Assembly (NCBI GenBank): GCA_030833445.1
Contig: JAURHD010000010.1
Span: 51,162 to 115,161, forward strand
DNA: 64,000 nucleotides
Source: Cephaloticoccus sp.
GTDB lineage: Bacteria; Verrucomicrobiota; Verrucomicrobiia; Opitutales; Opitutaceae
Direction of reading: 5' to 3'
The notes under the pieces were generated by a model that was given only the letters and a program-made list of their open reading frames with translations, was not told the origin of the DNA and did not search any database. The translations under genes and the position numbers were made by a program. Below, one piece after another: positions 27,487 through 36,548 of the stretch. Every line of letters starts with the position of its first letter. The stretch's first letter is position 1.

Positions 27487-28323
27487 GCGGAACTCGGAAG
27501 GCGTAATCCCCATCGCTTGCTTGAACGTTTTCGAAAAGTGAAATGCGTCGCAGAACTCCAGTTCCTCCACCAAGTCCTTAAAGCCGTGACTGCCCTGATA
27601 GATGGCGGCACAGGCCCGGTCGATTTTCTTGCGCTTTTGAAACTGGCCGGGGGACGTGCCGAGCTTGAGCGCGAACTGCTTTCGGAAATTATCGTAGTTC
27701 AACCCTACTTGTCGGGCCACTCGTTCCGGGGAAAGCCAACCTTGGTCGCTCCGGTTGGCCAGCAAACGCTGCGCTTCCTCCAACCAGTGATCCCTAGATT
27801 GACGGGCGGTGCCCTCGGCATCCGCGGCCGCCAAATCATAGGCCAAGTGCAGAAAGTTGCCCATGATGCGCCGGGCCGCGACCTCCGAATGCCAGTTATC
27901 ACCCGCCAGCACTTCATGAAAACGCCGGTGCCAGTAATCCACCGGCTCCACATGCCAGACTGGGCGCGAAGGATGCAAAAGCCCACTACCCCGCAGAAAA
28001 TCAAACTGGGGGCCATTGAAGACCCAGTAGAGCTGATCCCAACTCGTGCCAGGTTTCGGACCGTAGGCATGGGCCAGTTCGGGGAAGATAAGCACCAAAT
28101 CCCCGCTGCTCAGATCACAAGTGTGGCCATTGGCATCGGCGTAATAACCGTCCACGTTGACCATGTAGATGAAGGAATAACTTCCCAAAACACGCATCGA
28201 TTGTGGATCCAACCCCGGCACATCGCGTAAGGCTCCGGCGAGTTGCAGTTCGTCATTTTGCAAGCGAATCGGGCTTTCCAGCCAGGCTTCGCTATGAAAT
28301 GGGTCGGTAACTGCTTGTGGCAT
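27466..28323 (-). CDS. AraC-family transcriptional regulator
   Basis: A 285-residue regulator with an N-terminal cupin-like sensing domain (about 30-130, including LPGLDPQSMRV and DLVLIFPELAHAYGP) and a C-terminal double helix-turn-helix (about 185-282; RVARQVGLNYDNFRKQFALKLGTSPGQF and FCDAFHFSKTFKQAMGITPSEFR). The type usually responds to sugars. It is divergent from the PhyH gene with a 139-base shared control region and convergent with the glycosidase pair, so either or both could be targets. Confidence 0.9.
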   Translation of the reverse strand: MPQAVTDPFHSEAWLESPIRLQNDELQLAGALRDVPGLDPQSMRVLGSYSFIYMVNVDGYYADANGHTCDLSSGDLVLIFPELAHAYGPKPGTSWDQLYWVFNGPQFDFLRGSGLLHPSRPVWHVEPVDYWHRRFHEVLAGDNWHSEVAARRIMGNFLHLAYDLAAADAEGTARQSRDHWLEEAQRLLANRSDQGWLSPERVARQVGLNYDNFRKQFALKLGTSPGQFQKRKKIDRACAAIYQGSHGFKDLVEELEFCDAFHFSKTFKQAMGITPSEFRKKAHGG

Positions 28324-28462
28324 GGTTTATTCCCATTTTTTACATGCGAAATCACATTTCAACCATTTATAATCACCCACTTCAGGTATATAGTGGACGC
28401 TCAACAATCATCCGCCGGGCCAAAAGGCCCATGTTACCCAAAATCCGACCACTTTTTTACCC

Positions 28463-29383
28463 ATGAGCACCGCTACGCTGCCCCAAATCGTTTCCTATGG
28501 TCATGAGCTCGATATGAGCGAAGACAAATTCGGGATCCTCCGTAGTTCGACGGACGTGGCCGATGATGTCGCCGAATTGCACCGCCGCTTCGAGGAAGAC
28601 GGCTACCTGTTCATGAAGGGCTACCTCGAGCGCGACAAGGTGCTCGCGGCCCGTGCCGGTATTACCGACCGACTCGCCGCTGCTGGCGCGCTCGATCCGG
28701 CCTATCCCACGATGGATGCCGTGGCCAAACCCGACGCAGGTTATATCTTTAAACCTGAGATCACCAACGGCTGCCAACCCGTGCAGGACCTGCTTTATTC
28801 GGGGCGCCTGACGGATTTCTACCGCAAGTTCTACGGTGAGGAAATCCGCCACTACGACTATACTTGGTTGCGCGCGATTGGTCCGGGTAAAGGCACGAAT
28901 CCGCATTGTGATCTGCCCTACATGGGGCGCGGCACGCACAAGCACATGACTTGCTGGATGCCCTACGGAGACATCTCCTTCGAACTTGGTGGCCTCATGA
29001 TTCTTGAGGGCTCGCACAAGCGCATGGACCTGCTCCAGAACTACGTCTACCGCGACGTCGACGGCTATTGCGAAAACAAGGCCAAGGAAGTCGACAAGGC
29101 CAAGAACGGCGGCTGGTCGTTCACCGGCACGCTCTCCCATAATCCTCCGGCCGTCCGCAATAAATTCGGCGGTCGCTGGCTGACGACTGAATTTGAAGCC
29201 GGTGATTTCCTCACCTTCGGCATGTTCACCGTGCACGCCTCGCTCGACAACCGCACGACCAACCGCCTGCGCATCTCCAGTGACAGTCGTTACCAACGCG
29301 CCTCGGAGCCGATCGACGAGCGTTGGGTCGGCGTCAACCCGCCCGCCCACGGTCCCAACGGCAAACGTGGGCTGATCTGTTAA
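28463..29383 (+). CDS. Phytanoyl-CoA dioxygenase (PhyH) family oxygenase
   Basis: Fe(II)/2-oxoglutarate-dependent dioxygenase, 306 residues. The iron-binding facial triad is visible as His148-x-Asp150 (NPHCDLPYMG) and His258 (FTVHASLDN), with the 2-oxoglutarate-binding arginine likely Arg270 (RLRISSDSR). Family members hydroxylate fatty acyl chains, ectoine or diverse small molecules; the substrate here is unknown. It is divergent from an AraC regulator and 114 bases upstream of a ferritin-like protein, with a palindromic element between them. Confidence 0.85.
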   Translation: MSTATLPQIVSYGHELDMSEDKFGILRSSTDVADDVAELHRRFEEDGYLFMKGYLERDKVLAARAGITDRLAAAGALDPAYPTMDAVAKPDAGYIFKPEITNGCQPVQDLLYSGRLTDFYRKFYGEEIRHYDYTWLRAIGPGKGTNPHCDLPYMGRGTHKHMTCWMPYGDISFELGGLMILEGSHKRMDLLQNYVYRDVDGYCENKAKEVDKAKNGGWSFTGTLSHNPPAVRNKFGGRWLTTEFEAGDFLTFGMFTVHASLDNRTTNRLRISSDSRYQRASEPIDERWVGVNPPAHGPNGKRGLIC

Positions 29384-29427
29384 GCAAATCCTTCTCATAG
29401 TCGTTATCTTAATCTTGCGCCTCTTCA

Positions 29428-29476
29428 GGTAGGGCCCGACCTCCGGGGGCGGGCCGCTCGGAGATCGGCCCCTACC
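29428..29476. repeat. 49-base palindromic element (copy 2)
   Basis: Same outer stem as the element at 20482 (GGTAGGG and CCCTACC) with two shorter inner hairpins, GCCCG/CGGGC and GCCG/CGGC. It lies between the PhyH and ferritin-like genes. The inner sequences differ from copy 1 while the layout is kept, as expected for a mobile or structured repeat family. Confidence 0.55.
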
Positions 29477-29497
29477 AATCCTCAATTCCGTTATCCC

Positions 29498-30811
29498 ATG
29501 GCTACCACTACTTCATCACGCCCCGCCGCCGGCCGCATGGCCGCCGTCAACGAAATGACGCGCCTCCTCCGCCTCCTTTTCGAGGTGGAGCGCGAGTTCC
29601 TGCGCACCGTCACGACCTTGGTTTATCGCGTGGGTGAGCCCGAGCTGAAATATCTCATTTGCCAGCACGCCTGGGAATCCGCCGGGCACGCGCGTTTTCT
29701 GCGTGAACGCGGTCGCGAACTCAGCACCTTCGGCACCACCGACACCGTGCGTGACAGTATTCGGCGCGTCTTCGTGGAGGCCGTGGGCACCGGCACTGCT
29801 GATCCGCTTAAAATCACCGCCGGTTTCTACCACGTGCTGAAACCCGCCATGCTGGCGGCCTATAAACATTATCTTAAGGTTACGGACCCGCTCGCGGACT
29901 GGCCCTCGAAGAAACTCGTCGAGGAATTCATCGCTGATGAAGAACGCCACTTGCGCGAAATAGCTCCGTATCTCAAGGGCGTCGAAGCACGTGAATGGGA
30001 AACCCATCTCACCCAAGCTCTCGACGATCTGGGCGGCTGGCTCGGCCACGAAACCCGTCTGCCCCTCGCCACCAACTACGTCTGGCAGCAAACCAAGACG
30101 CCCTACACCCATCCCGAGACCTGCAACCGCGGCAAGTATCCGGTTTGCTCCAGTATTTTCGGCATGGATCCCACCGAGGATCCCATCGTCCGCCCGTGGC
30201 TGACGGACCCAAAGACCGATGCCCGCGTCATCCGCCTCATGGTCTACGTCTGGCTGATGATGGAAATGGACGCCATCGATTATCTCGCCACCGCGTTCAT
30301 CGACACGCCGGACGCACCGTTCGATCTACATCACGATCTTACCCGCCATCTCTGGGATGAATCGCGCCATAGTCAGTTCGGCTTCCGTCAGCTGCCCAAA
30401 CTCGGCGTTGATCTCATGACGGTGGAGCAGTCGCTCGAGCTTTATAACATCCTCATCCAGATGCCCGCCCATGAACGCTATGCCATGATGACGATGGAAT
30501 TCGAGGCCGGCAGTTTTCCGACCAAGGCCCATGTGATGGACCGCGTGCGCGAACTCAACGATTTCGAAGCCGACACCCTTCTCGCCTTCGACCGGAACGA
30601 CGAACAAAACCACGTGCGCTTCGGCCACCGCTGGTTGCCGGAAATGATGGCCCAGTTCGGCGAAACTCGGCCGGTGGAAGAATTCGTCAAAGCCACCCAG
30701 GAGAAGTTCAAGGAAGTTGCCAAAATCCACGGCAACAAGACCCCGCATTCTTTGCCCAAGGAAAAACGCCTCACCGGCGACAAGATCCTGAAATTGGCCG
30801 GGGTCAACTGA
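29498..30811 (+). CDS. Double ferritin-like (DUF455-related) putative diiron protein
   Basis: A 437-residue, largely helical protein with two sets of ferritin-type iron ligands. First half: Glu29/Glu31/Glu33 (FEVEREF), Glu60 with His64 (WESAGHARF) and Glu148/His151 (DEERH). Second half: Glu256 (MEMD), Glu288/His291 (DESRH), Glu334 or Glu336 (MEFE) and Glu369/His372 (DEQNH). The second set looks like a complete ExxH-type diiron site. Such proteins are oxidases or hydroxylases rather than iron stores, but the reaction is unknown. It follows the PhyH gene and precedes a terminator. Confidence 0.65.
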   Translation: MATTTSSRPAAGRMAAVNEMTRLLRLLFEVEREFLRTVTTLVYRVGEPELKYLICQHAWESAGHARFLRERGRELSTFGTTDTVRDSIRRVFVEAVGTGTADPLKITAGFYHVLKPAMLAAYKHYLKVTDPLADWPSKKLVEEFIADEERHLREIAPYLKGVEAREWETHLTQALDDLGGWLGHETRLPLATNYVWQQTKTPYTHPETCNRGKYPVCSSIFGMDPTEDPIVRPWLTDPKTDARVIRLMVYVWLMMEMDAIDYLATAFIDTPDAPFDLHHDLTRHLWDESRHSQFGFRQLPKLGVDLMTVEQSLELYNILIQMPAHERYAMMTMEFEAGSFPTKAHVMDRVRELNDFEADTLLAFDRNDEQNHVRFGHRWLPEMMAQFGETRPVEEFVKATQEKFKEVAKIHGNKTPHSLPKEKRLTGDKILKLAGVN

Positions 30812-30830
30812 CCTTCACCCATGCATTTTC

Positions 30831-30862
30831 AAATCGTCGTCCCACCCGGACGGCGATTTTTT
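30831..30862 (+). terminator. Rho-independent terminator after the ferritin-like gene
   Basis: AAATCGTCGTCC pairs with GGACGGCGATTT (one G-U) across a five-base loop and the run of T continues to 30862. It lies 20 bases after the stop codon and separates the PhyH/ferritin-like pair from the symporter gene. Confidence 0.85.
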
Positions 30863-30942
30863 GTGTCATCACGCAAATGATGTGATTATTCGTGAAATCG
30901 TGCCTTGAAATTCAGGGGTAACCGACCCTCAATTTTCGCCCC

Positions 30943-33003
30943 ATGCCCCTTAACCCCTGGCGCACCTGCGCATTGCTGTCTTTATTCTTTGCATTGGCAC
31001 TGTTTGCCCGCGCCGACGGATTGGTATCCCTCAGCACTGCGCTTCTGAGTGAGACAGAAACCCGGGAACTCACGGTCAAAACAGCCAAACCCGAGTTGCC
31101 GAAACTGGACGGTGTCGCCGCGGGAGTAAAACCCCTCGATCAGCTGTTCCACAATGATGCACTTTGGTTACTCGCGGAAACTGCCGACGGGAATCAGGCT
31201 TGGTTTAAACACGACAAGCACGGCTGGACCCGCAAAACAAATCCTCCCGGCAAAATCTCCGAATTACAGTCTGGAGGTCAGGCCCATGTGCTCGCCTTGG
31301 GCACTTATGATGCCGGCCAGTCAGTGTTTTATACCTATCACACCATCACGGGCAGTTGGGCTCTGATCGGCCACGTGCCTGTGAATGGCACGTTGCAGGC
31401 CGTGCACCATGCAAAGGACGGTTTCATCCTCACCGCCCGCGACCAAGCCGGCAACGAAACCAACACCCGGATCAATGTCGCGCTGACCAAACGCCTGCTC
31501 AAGCCGATCGACTGGATTCTCATCGCGACCTATCTCGGATTCACCGCATTCATCGGTTATTATTATTACCGCAAGGATAAGCTCAGTAAGGACAACGCGG
31601 ATTTCTTTCTCGGCGGGCGCAACATCCCTTGGTGGGCAGCTGGCGTCAGCCTCTACGCCACCGGCACCAGCGCCATCAGCTACATTGCGACGCCGGCGTA
31701 TTCTTTTGCCGGCAGCTGGGTGCTCCTGGCCAATAATGTCGTCGGCATGGTCGGCACCATTTTCGTGGCCACTTGGATCGTGCCTCTGATTCGCCGGCTA
31801 AGCCTGATGTCGGTATATCACTATTTGGAAATGCGGTTTCATCCGCATATCCGGGTGCTCGCCTCTGCACTCGCGATTGTCCTACAGCTCGGCGGCCGCA
31901 TGAGTATCGTGCTGTATCTGCCCTCCCTCGCCATGGCGGCGGTGACCGGCATCAACGTCACGCACGCCATCCTCATCATGGGCGTGGTCACCATTCTCTA
32001 CACGGCGCTCGGCGGGATGAAGGCCGTGATCTGGACCGATTTCATTCAAGTGGTGGTCATGCTGGGCGGCGCCTTCGTGGCTTTCGGCTACATCGTGACC
32101 CACGTGGATGGAGGCTTGGGTGAAATGTTCCGGGTCGCGATAGCAGACGGCAAACTGAAGACTTTCGATTGGGACTTCAACCTTACTCAAGCCACGGTGT
32201 GGGGCTTCCTGATGCTCAACATCCTTGGCGTCCTCGTTTATCCGCAGGACCAGGTGATGATGCAGCGCGTGCTCTCCACGAAATCCGACAAGGAGGCCGG
32301 TCGCTCGGTCTGGACGCTCGCGGCCATTATTGTCCCGGGCAATCTCGCCTTCTTCGGCATCGGCACCGCCCTCTACGTTTTCTACAAGCAGCACCCCGCC
32401 AACCTGAACCCGATGCTGAGCATCGATTCGACCTTCCCTCAGTTTATCGCGGCTGAACTGCCGGCCGGCGTCACCGGCCTTATCATCGCGGGTATTTTCG
32501 CCGCCTCCATGTCCACCCTGTCCAGTTGCATCAACAGTGTGGCGACGCTGGTTTCGGTCGATTTTTACGAGCGCTACGCCAAAAACCCGACCCAGAAAAA
32601 GAGCCTCGCGATGGCCGAGATCACCACGGTGGTCGGCGGCTTGATTGGCATCGGCACGGCGTTGCTACTTGCCACGGCGGACATCAAATCCGCGCTGGAT
32701 ACCTCATTCGCTCTGGGCGGTCTGCTGGGGGGTGGCTTCGCCGGGTGTTATGCTCTTGGTCTCTTTACCAAACGCGCCAATTGGCAAGGTGCCATGATCG
32801 GCGTGGCCGTCAGCATCGTGCTCACGCTTTACGCCTGGACCCAAAATGCCGTCCATCCCGTCTTCTATATCATGATCGCCAATTTCACGACCATTCTGGT
32901 GGGTTACACGGCGAGTCTTTTCTTCCCGGCTCCCACTCAATCCCTGTTGGGGTTGACCGTTTATACACCCCGTAAAACTCCGGTGGTTTTGGCTGCCAAT
33001 TAA
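30943..33003 (+). CDS. Sodium:solute symporter (SSS family) with extra N-terminal exported domain
   Basis: A 686-residue transporter. Residues 1-24 resemble a signal peptide. Residues ~25-180 form an extra soluble part with beta-strand, kelch-like text (WLLAETADGNQAWFKHDK, SVFYTYHTITGSWALIGHVP). The SSS body begins about residue 188 (DWILIATYLGFTAFIGYYYY) with 12-13 membrane segments, including FFLGGRNIPWWAAGVSLYATGTSAISYI, the sodium-site region of the family. SSS members import sugars, sialic acid or amino acids. It precedes a Gfo/Idh/MocA dehydrogenase by only 10 bases, so import and oxidation of a sugar derivative is likely. Confidence 0.85.
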   Translation: MPLNPWRTCALLSLFFALALFARADGLVSLSTALLSETETRELTVKTAKPELPKLDGVAAGVKPLDQLFHNDALWLLAETADGNQAWFKHDKHGWTRKTNPPGKISELQSGGQAHVLALGTYDAGQSVFYTYHTITGSWALIGHVPVNGTLQAVHHAKDGFILTARDQAGNETNTRINVALTKRLLKPIDWILIATYLGFTAFIGYYYYRKDKLSKDNADFFLGGRNIPWWAAGVSLYATGTSAISYIATPAYSFAGSWVLLANNVVGMVGTIFVATWIVPLIRRLSLMSVYHYLEMRFHPHIRVLASALAIVLQLGGRMSIVLYLPSLAMAAVTGINVTHAILIMGVVTILYTALGGMKAVIWTDFIQVVVMLGGAFVAFGYIVTHVDGGLGEMFRVAIADGKLKTFDWDFNLTQATVWGFLMLNILGVLVYPQDQVMMQRVLSTKSDKEAGRSVWTLAAIIVPGNLAFFGIGTALYVFYKQHPANLNPMLSIDSTFPQFIAAELPAGVTGLIIAGIFAASMSTLSSCINSVATLVSVDFYERYAKNPTQKKSLAMAEITTVVGGLIGIGTALLLATADIKSALDTSFALGGLLGGGFAGCYALGLFTKRANWQGAMIGVAVSIVLTLYAWTQNAVHPVFYIMIANFTTILVGYTASLFFPAPTQSLLGLTVYTPRKTPVVLAAN

Positions 33004-33013
33004 TTTTTAAAGT

Positions 33014-34105
33014 ATGAAAACCTACCGCGCTGTTTTAGTCGGCACGGGTGGCATTGGCGAAGCGCATGTGCGTGCCGCCGAGTTCACCCAAGGCCGTGTT
33101 CATCTGGTTGCCGCCTGCGATATCGACGCCACCCGCGTCGGCGAATTTTGCAAGAAATTCAACATCCCGGCGGCCCACACGGACTACGCCACGATGCTCC
33201 GGGTGGAAAAGCCCGACATCGTGCTGATCGGCGCGCCTCCGGGACTGCACATGAGCATGAGCATTGAGGCCATGGAAGCCGGGGCCTGGGTGCTGTGCGA
33301 GAAGCCGCTGTGCGCCTCGTTGGCCGAGTTCGACCAGATTGAGGCCGCGGAAAAACGCACCGGCTGCCACACCTCCAGTGTGTTTCAGATGCGCTTTGCC
33401 TCGTCGAACACCCATGTGCGCCGCCTGCTCGCCGACGGTGAATTTGGCCGGCCGTTGGTCGCCGTTTGCAACACCCTGTGGTATCGCGATGCCGCCTATT
33501 ATGCCGTGCCTTGGCGCGGCAAGTGGAAGACTGAGCTCGGCGGTCCGACCATGAGCCAGGGCATTCACACCATGGACCATCTGCTGCATCTCTTCGGCGA
33601 GTGGAGCGAAGTGAAAGCCGTGACCGACACGCTCTACCACGAGATTGAAGTGGAGGACGTTTCCATGGCACTCGTGAAATTCGCCAACGGGGCGCGCGCC
33701 TCCATTATCAACAGCACCCTGTGCCCGCGGCAGGAAACCTATCTGCGGCTCGACTGTGAAAAGGCCACCATCGAGCTCACCCATGTTTACGCCTACAAGC
33801 AGGAGAACTGGAAAATGACCCCGGCTGATTCCGAAAATGCCGGACTGCAGAAAGCATGGAACGATTTCCCGCCCGATGTCGGATCCATCCACGGCGCCCA
33901 GCTCCTCGCCATGGCGGAGAACATGGACACCAACACCACGCCGCTCACCAGTGGTGACGAAGCGCGCCGCACGCTCGAGTTTCTGACGGCCATTTATAAA
34001 TCGGCCTTTACTGACACGACGGTCAAGCGCGGCAGCATCAAGGCCGGAGATCCATTCTACACCGTGCTGCATGGCGGCATGGCCCCGCCTCGGGAAAAAA
34101 AGTAA
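33014..34105 (+). CDS. Gfo/Idh/MocA-family oxidoreductase
   Basis: NAD(P)-dependent dehydrogenase acting on sugars, inositols or their derivatives. The Rossmann fold opens with GTGGIGEAHVRA, and the signature CEKPLCASL is at about residues 95-103. The C-terminal beta-sheet domain includes GGPTMSQGIHTMDHLLHLFG, where the histidines are probable catalytic residues. Length 363 is normal. It is co-transcribed with the SSS symporter. Confidence 0.9.
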   Translation: MKTYRAVLVGTGGIGEAHVRAAEFTQGRVHLVAACDIDATRVGEFCKKFNIPAAHTDYATMLRVEKPDIVLIGAPPGLHMSMSIEAMEAGAWVLCEKPLCASLAEFDQIEAAEKRTGCHTSSVFQMRFASSNTHVRRLLADGEFGRPLVAVCNTLWYRDAAYYAVPWRGKWKTELGGPTMSQGIHTMDHLLHLFGEWSEVKAVTDTLYHEIEVEDVSMALVKFANGARASIINSTLCPRQETYLRLDCEKATIELTHVYAYKQENWKMTPADSENAGLQKAWNDFPPDVGSIHGAQLLAMAENMDTNTTPLTSGDEARRTLEFLTAIYKSAFTDTTVKRGSIKAGDPFYTVLHGGMAPPREKK

Positions 34106-34156
34106 CATCTAGTCTCGCGGCGGCGCGGCTCGTGCTTAGTTCTTCGGGCCACCATC

Positions 34157-35929
34157 ATGTCCATTCCCACCTCTCCCCTGGAGCAAAAGTCCCTGATCGG
34201 GTATCTCTGGGCCACTCGGTCTCGTTTTCGGAGCGGGCTGTTCCTCGTGCTACTGCGCAGTGCCGCCTCAGCCCCGATCCCGATCCTGATCCAACGGATC
34301 GTGGACAAACCGCTGCAGGATAAAAATATCGACGGGGTCCTCTACTACAGCGGTTGGTTTGTCGCGTGTCTTGCCCTGCACTACCTCTTCTCGGTCTGGG
34401 GGGCCAAGTTGCTCGCTAAAATGACTTCCCAGCTGATGGTGGAAATGCGCAGCCGCATTTTCTACCGGTTGCAATTTTTGAGTTTCAGTTATCTCGACGG
34501 GCAAAAGACCGGACGTCTTCTCTCCAAATACGCCTTCGATACCCAGAAGGTCGAAGCCTTGGTCTACAACGTGCTCAATCAGTTGCTGCCCAACTTGGCG
34601 CTGGGCATTGGCATTCTCATCATTCTCGCCTGGATGAACTGGTTTCTGATGTTGGTTCTCGTGCTGGCCATTCCGGTTTACGCCACGGCCAAGTTTTTCT
34701 TTTTCCGCAACATCAAGATCGCCAACAATGTAAACCGCCTCGCGCAGGAGAAGCTCACGGGCACCGCTTCCGAATACATTTCCGCGCTGCGGCTCGTTCG
34801 CAGCTTTGGTGAAGAAGACCAAGTCGAACGCGAACTCGACCGCAGCAGCGAATCCTTCGCCACCAGCCGCGTCTCCCAGTCCTACGTGAATGCCCTCTTC
34901 GGCACCTACGTGCACGTCGGCATGCAGTTTCTCACACTGATCGTCATTGCCGGCGGTTCCATCATGGCGATCAAGGGCCATATTAGTATCGGCACGTTGT
35001 TCGCCTTCATGGCGGGTTTCGGCTATATCCTTAATCCGGTCCACATGTTCATCGGCATGAGCGAGCAGTATTTCAACGCTCAGGAGGGCTACAATAGCAT
35101 CAAGGAGCTCATCGACTCCACCTATGTCGAACAATGGCATGGCACACGCCGGGAAGACCGTCTGCGTGGCGATATCGTTTACGAAAACGTCTCCTATTTT
35201 TATCCCTCCGCCCCGGACAAGCAGGTCATCAAGAACCTCGACCTAACCATTCGGCCCGGCGAGCACATTGCCTTCGTCGGCCCTTCCGGCTCGGGCAAGA
35301 GCACCTTGGCGAATCTCCTGCTCGGGCTCTACGCGCCGACCGGTGGTCGCATCCTGATCGACGGCGTGCCGCAATCGGAGTGGCACATGCGCTGGATCCG
35401 CCGCCAGCTCGCGGTCGTCATGCAGGACAGTATTTTGCTCTCCGGCTCCGTCTCCGACAACATCCGCTTCGCCAAACCTGACGCCACCGAAGCCGAAATT
35501 CACGAGGCCGCCCGACAGGCCAACGCCGAGGAGTTCATCCTTAAAATGTCCGCGGGCTACCAGACCCTCGTCGGTGAACGCGGCGCCTCTCTTTCCGGCG
35601 GTCAACGCCAGCGGATCGCCATCGCACGCTCCATCCTGCGCAACCCGCCGGTCCTTATCCTCGATGAAGCCACCTCCGCCCTCGACTACGAGAGCGAGCG
35701 GCTCATTCAAGAGGCGCTTGATCGCCTCAGCGAGGGCCGCACCGTCATCACGATCGCCCACCGTCTCAGCACGATCAAAAACGCCGACCGCATTATCGTC
35801 CTGCGCGACGGCGTCATCGTGGAGCAAGGCAACTTTAAGGAACTCAATGCGCAAAAAGGCGTCTTTGCAGAGTTGATTGCCGCCCAGTCGACCGGGTCCG
35901 ATTTGCTCGATACCACCGAAGCCACTTGA
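34157..35929 (+). CDS. ABC exporter, fused membrane and ATPase domains
   Basis: Half-transporter of 590 residues that should act as a homodimer. Six membrane helices occupy residues ~20-310 and the ATPase domain ~345-580, with Walker A GPSGSGKST, signature LSGGQRQR and Walker B LILDEATSALD followed by the H-loop IAHRLS. It resembles MsbA or multidrug exporters; lipid, peptide or drug export cannot be separated by sequence. It follows the oxidoreductase by 51 bases, perhaps by chance of order rather than function. Confidence 0.92.
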   Translation: MSIPTSPLEQKSLIGYLWATRSRFRSGLFLVLLRSAASAPIPILIQRIVDKPLQDKNIDGVLYYSGWFVACLALHYLFSVWGAKLLAKMTSQLMVEMRSRIFYRLQFLSFSYLDGQKTGRLLSKYAFDTQKVEALVYNVLNQLLPNLALGIGILIILAWMNWFLMLVLVLAIPVYATAKFFFFRNIKIANNVNRLAQEKLTGTASEYISALRLVRSFGEEDQVERELDRSSESFATSRVSQSYVNALFGTYVHVGMQFLTLIVIAGGSIMAIKGHISIGTLFAFMAGFGYILNPVHMFIGMSEQYFNAQEGYNSIKELIDSTYVEQWHGTRREDRLRGDIVYENVSYFYPSAPDKQVIKNLDLTIRPGEHIAFVGPSGSGKSTLANLLLGLYAPTGGRILIDGVPQSEWHMRWIRRQLAVVMQDSILLSGSVSDNIRFAKPDATEAEIHEAARQANAEEFILKMSAGYQTLVGERGASLSGGQRQRIAIARSILRNPPVLILDEATSALDYESERLIQEALDRLSEGRTVITIAHRLSTIKNADRIIVLRDGVIVEQGNFKELNAQKGVFAELIAAQSTGSDLLDTTEAT

Positions 35930-35993
35930 AACCTCCGCGGGCGGCAGAGATGTTTTGCCCCTGACCCTTTTTCATCCCAATCTGACCCTACCC

Positions 35994-36500
35994 ATGAAAC
36001 GACTCCTTTTCGCCTTTCTTGTCACCACTACGGCTGTCTGTGCTGAAACTTCATTCCCCGGCGTCGAGAACATCATGTCACTCGAGGAGTTCCATAAGAC
36101 CGGCTTGGATCAGCTCACTCCCGAGCAAATCACCGCCCTCAACAACGCCATCACCAAGCATTACGTCGGCGCAGTGGAGACTCAGGTCACCCAAAAGACT
36201 GACTCGATGCGCAAGACCATCGCCGAGGAAGAACGCCGCACCATCCTGCAGCGATTTGGCCTGCCTGACATTTCCTTTAGCCAGGAATGGAAAGAAGAAC
36301 CCGGTCTGGATGCCACCGTCACAAACTGGGTGGGCGGCAACAGCTTCAAACTCGACAACGGGCAAGTTTGGGAAGGCATGGAGCCCATCCCTTACGAACT
36401 CGTTAATCGCAAGATCACCATCGCCCCACGTCCCAACGGCCAGTTCGCCCTTGAAATCGAAGGCAAGAACACGACCGTCCGTATCCGGCGCGTGAAGTAA
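35994..36500 (+). CDS. Secreted protein of unknown function
   Basis: A 168-residue protein with a signal peptide (MKRLLFAFLVTTTAVCAET). After a helical, charged middle (residues ~35-85) comes a small beta-rich C-terminal part containing FKLDNGQVWEGMEPIP, a string seen in periplasmic hypothetical proteins of many Gram-negatives. I chose the ATG at 35994 because it begins the signal peptide; an earlier in-frame ATG overlaps the ABC gene and adds non-coding-like text. Function unknown. Confidence 0.6.
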   Translation: MKRLLFAFLVTTTAVCAETSFPGVENIMSLEEFHKTGLDQLTPEQITALNNAITKHYVGAVETQVTQKTDSMRKTIAEEERRTILQRFGLPDISFSQEWKEEPGLDATVTNWVGGNSFKLDNGQVWEGMEPIPYELVNRKITIAPRPNGQFALEIEGKNTTVRIRRVK

Positions 36501-36548
36501 TCGTTCCGCCAGTTGGCGGTATTTCCCAACGGCCCAGCGGCATCCGCC

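Noticed and set aside
28457..29485. A 342-codon minus-strand frame opposite the PhyH gene
   Set aside because: The plus strand encodes an intact iron-binding triad; the antisense text shows no motif.
33035..34108. A 357-codon minus-strand open frame opposite the Gfo/Idh/MocA gene
   Set aside because: Complete overlap with a gene that has clear motifs; His/Gly-rich text typical of antisense frames.
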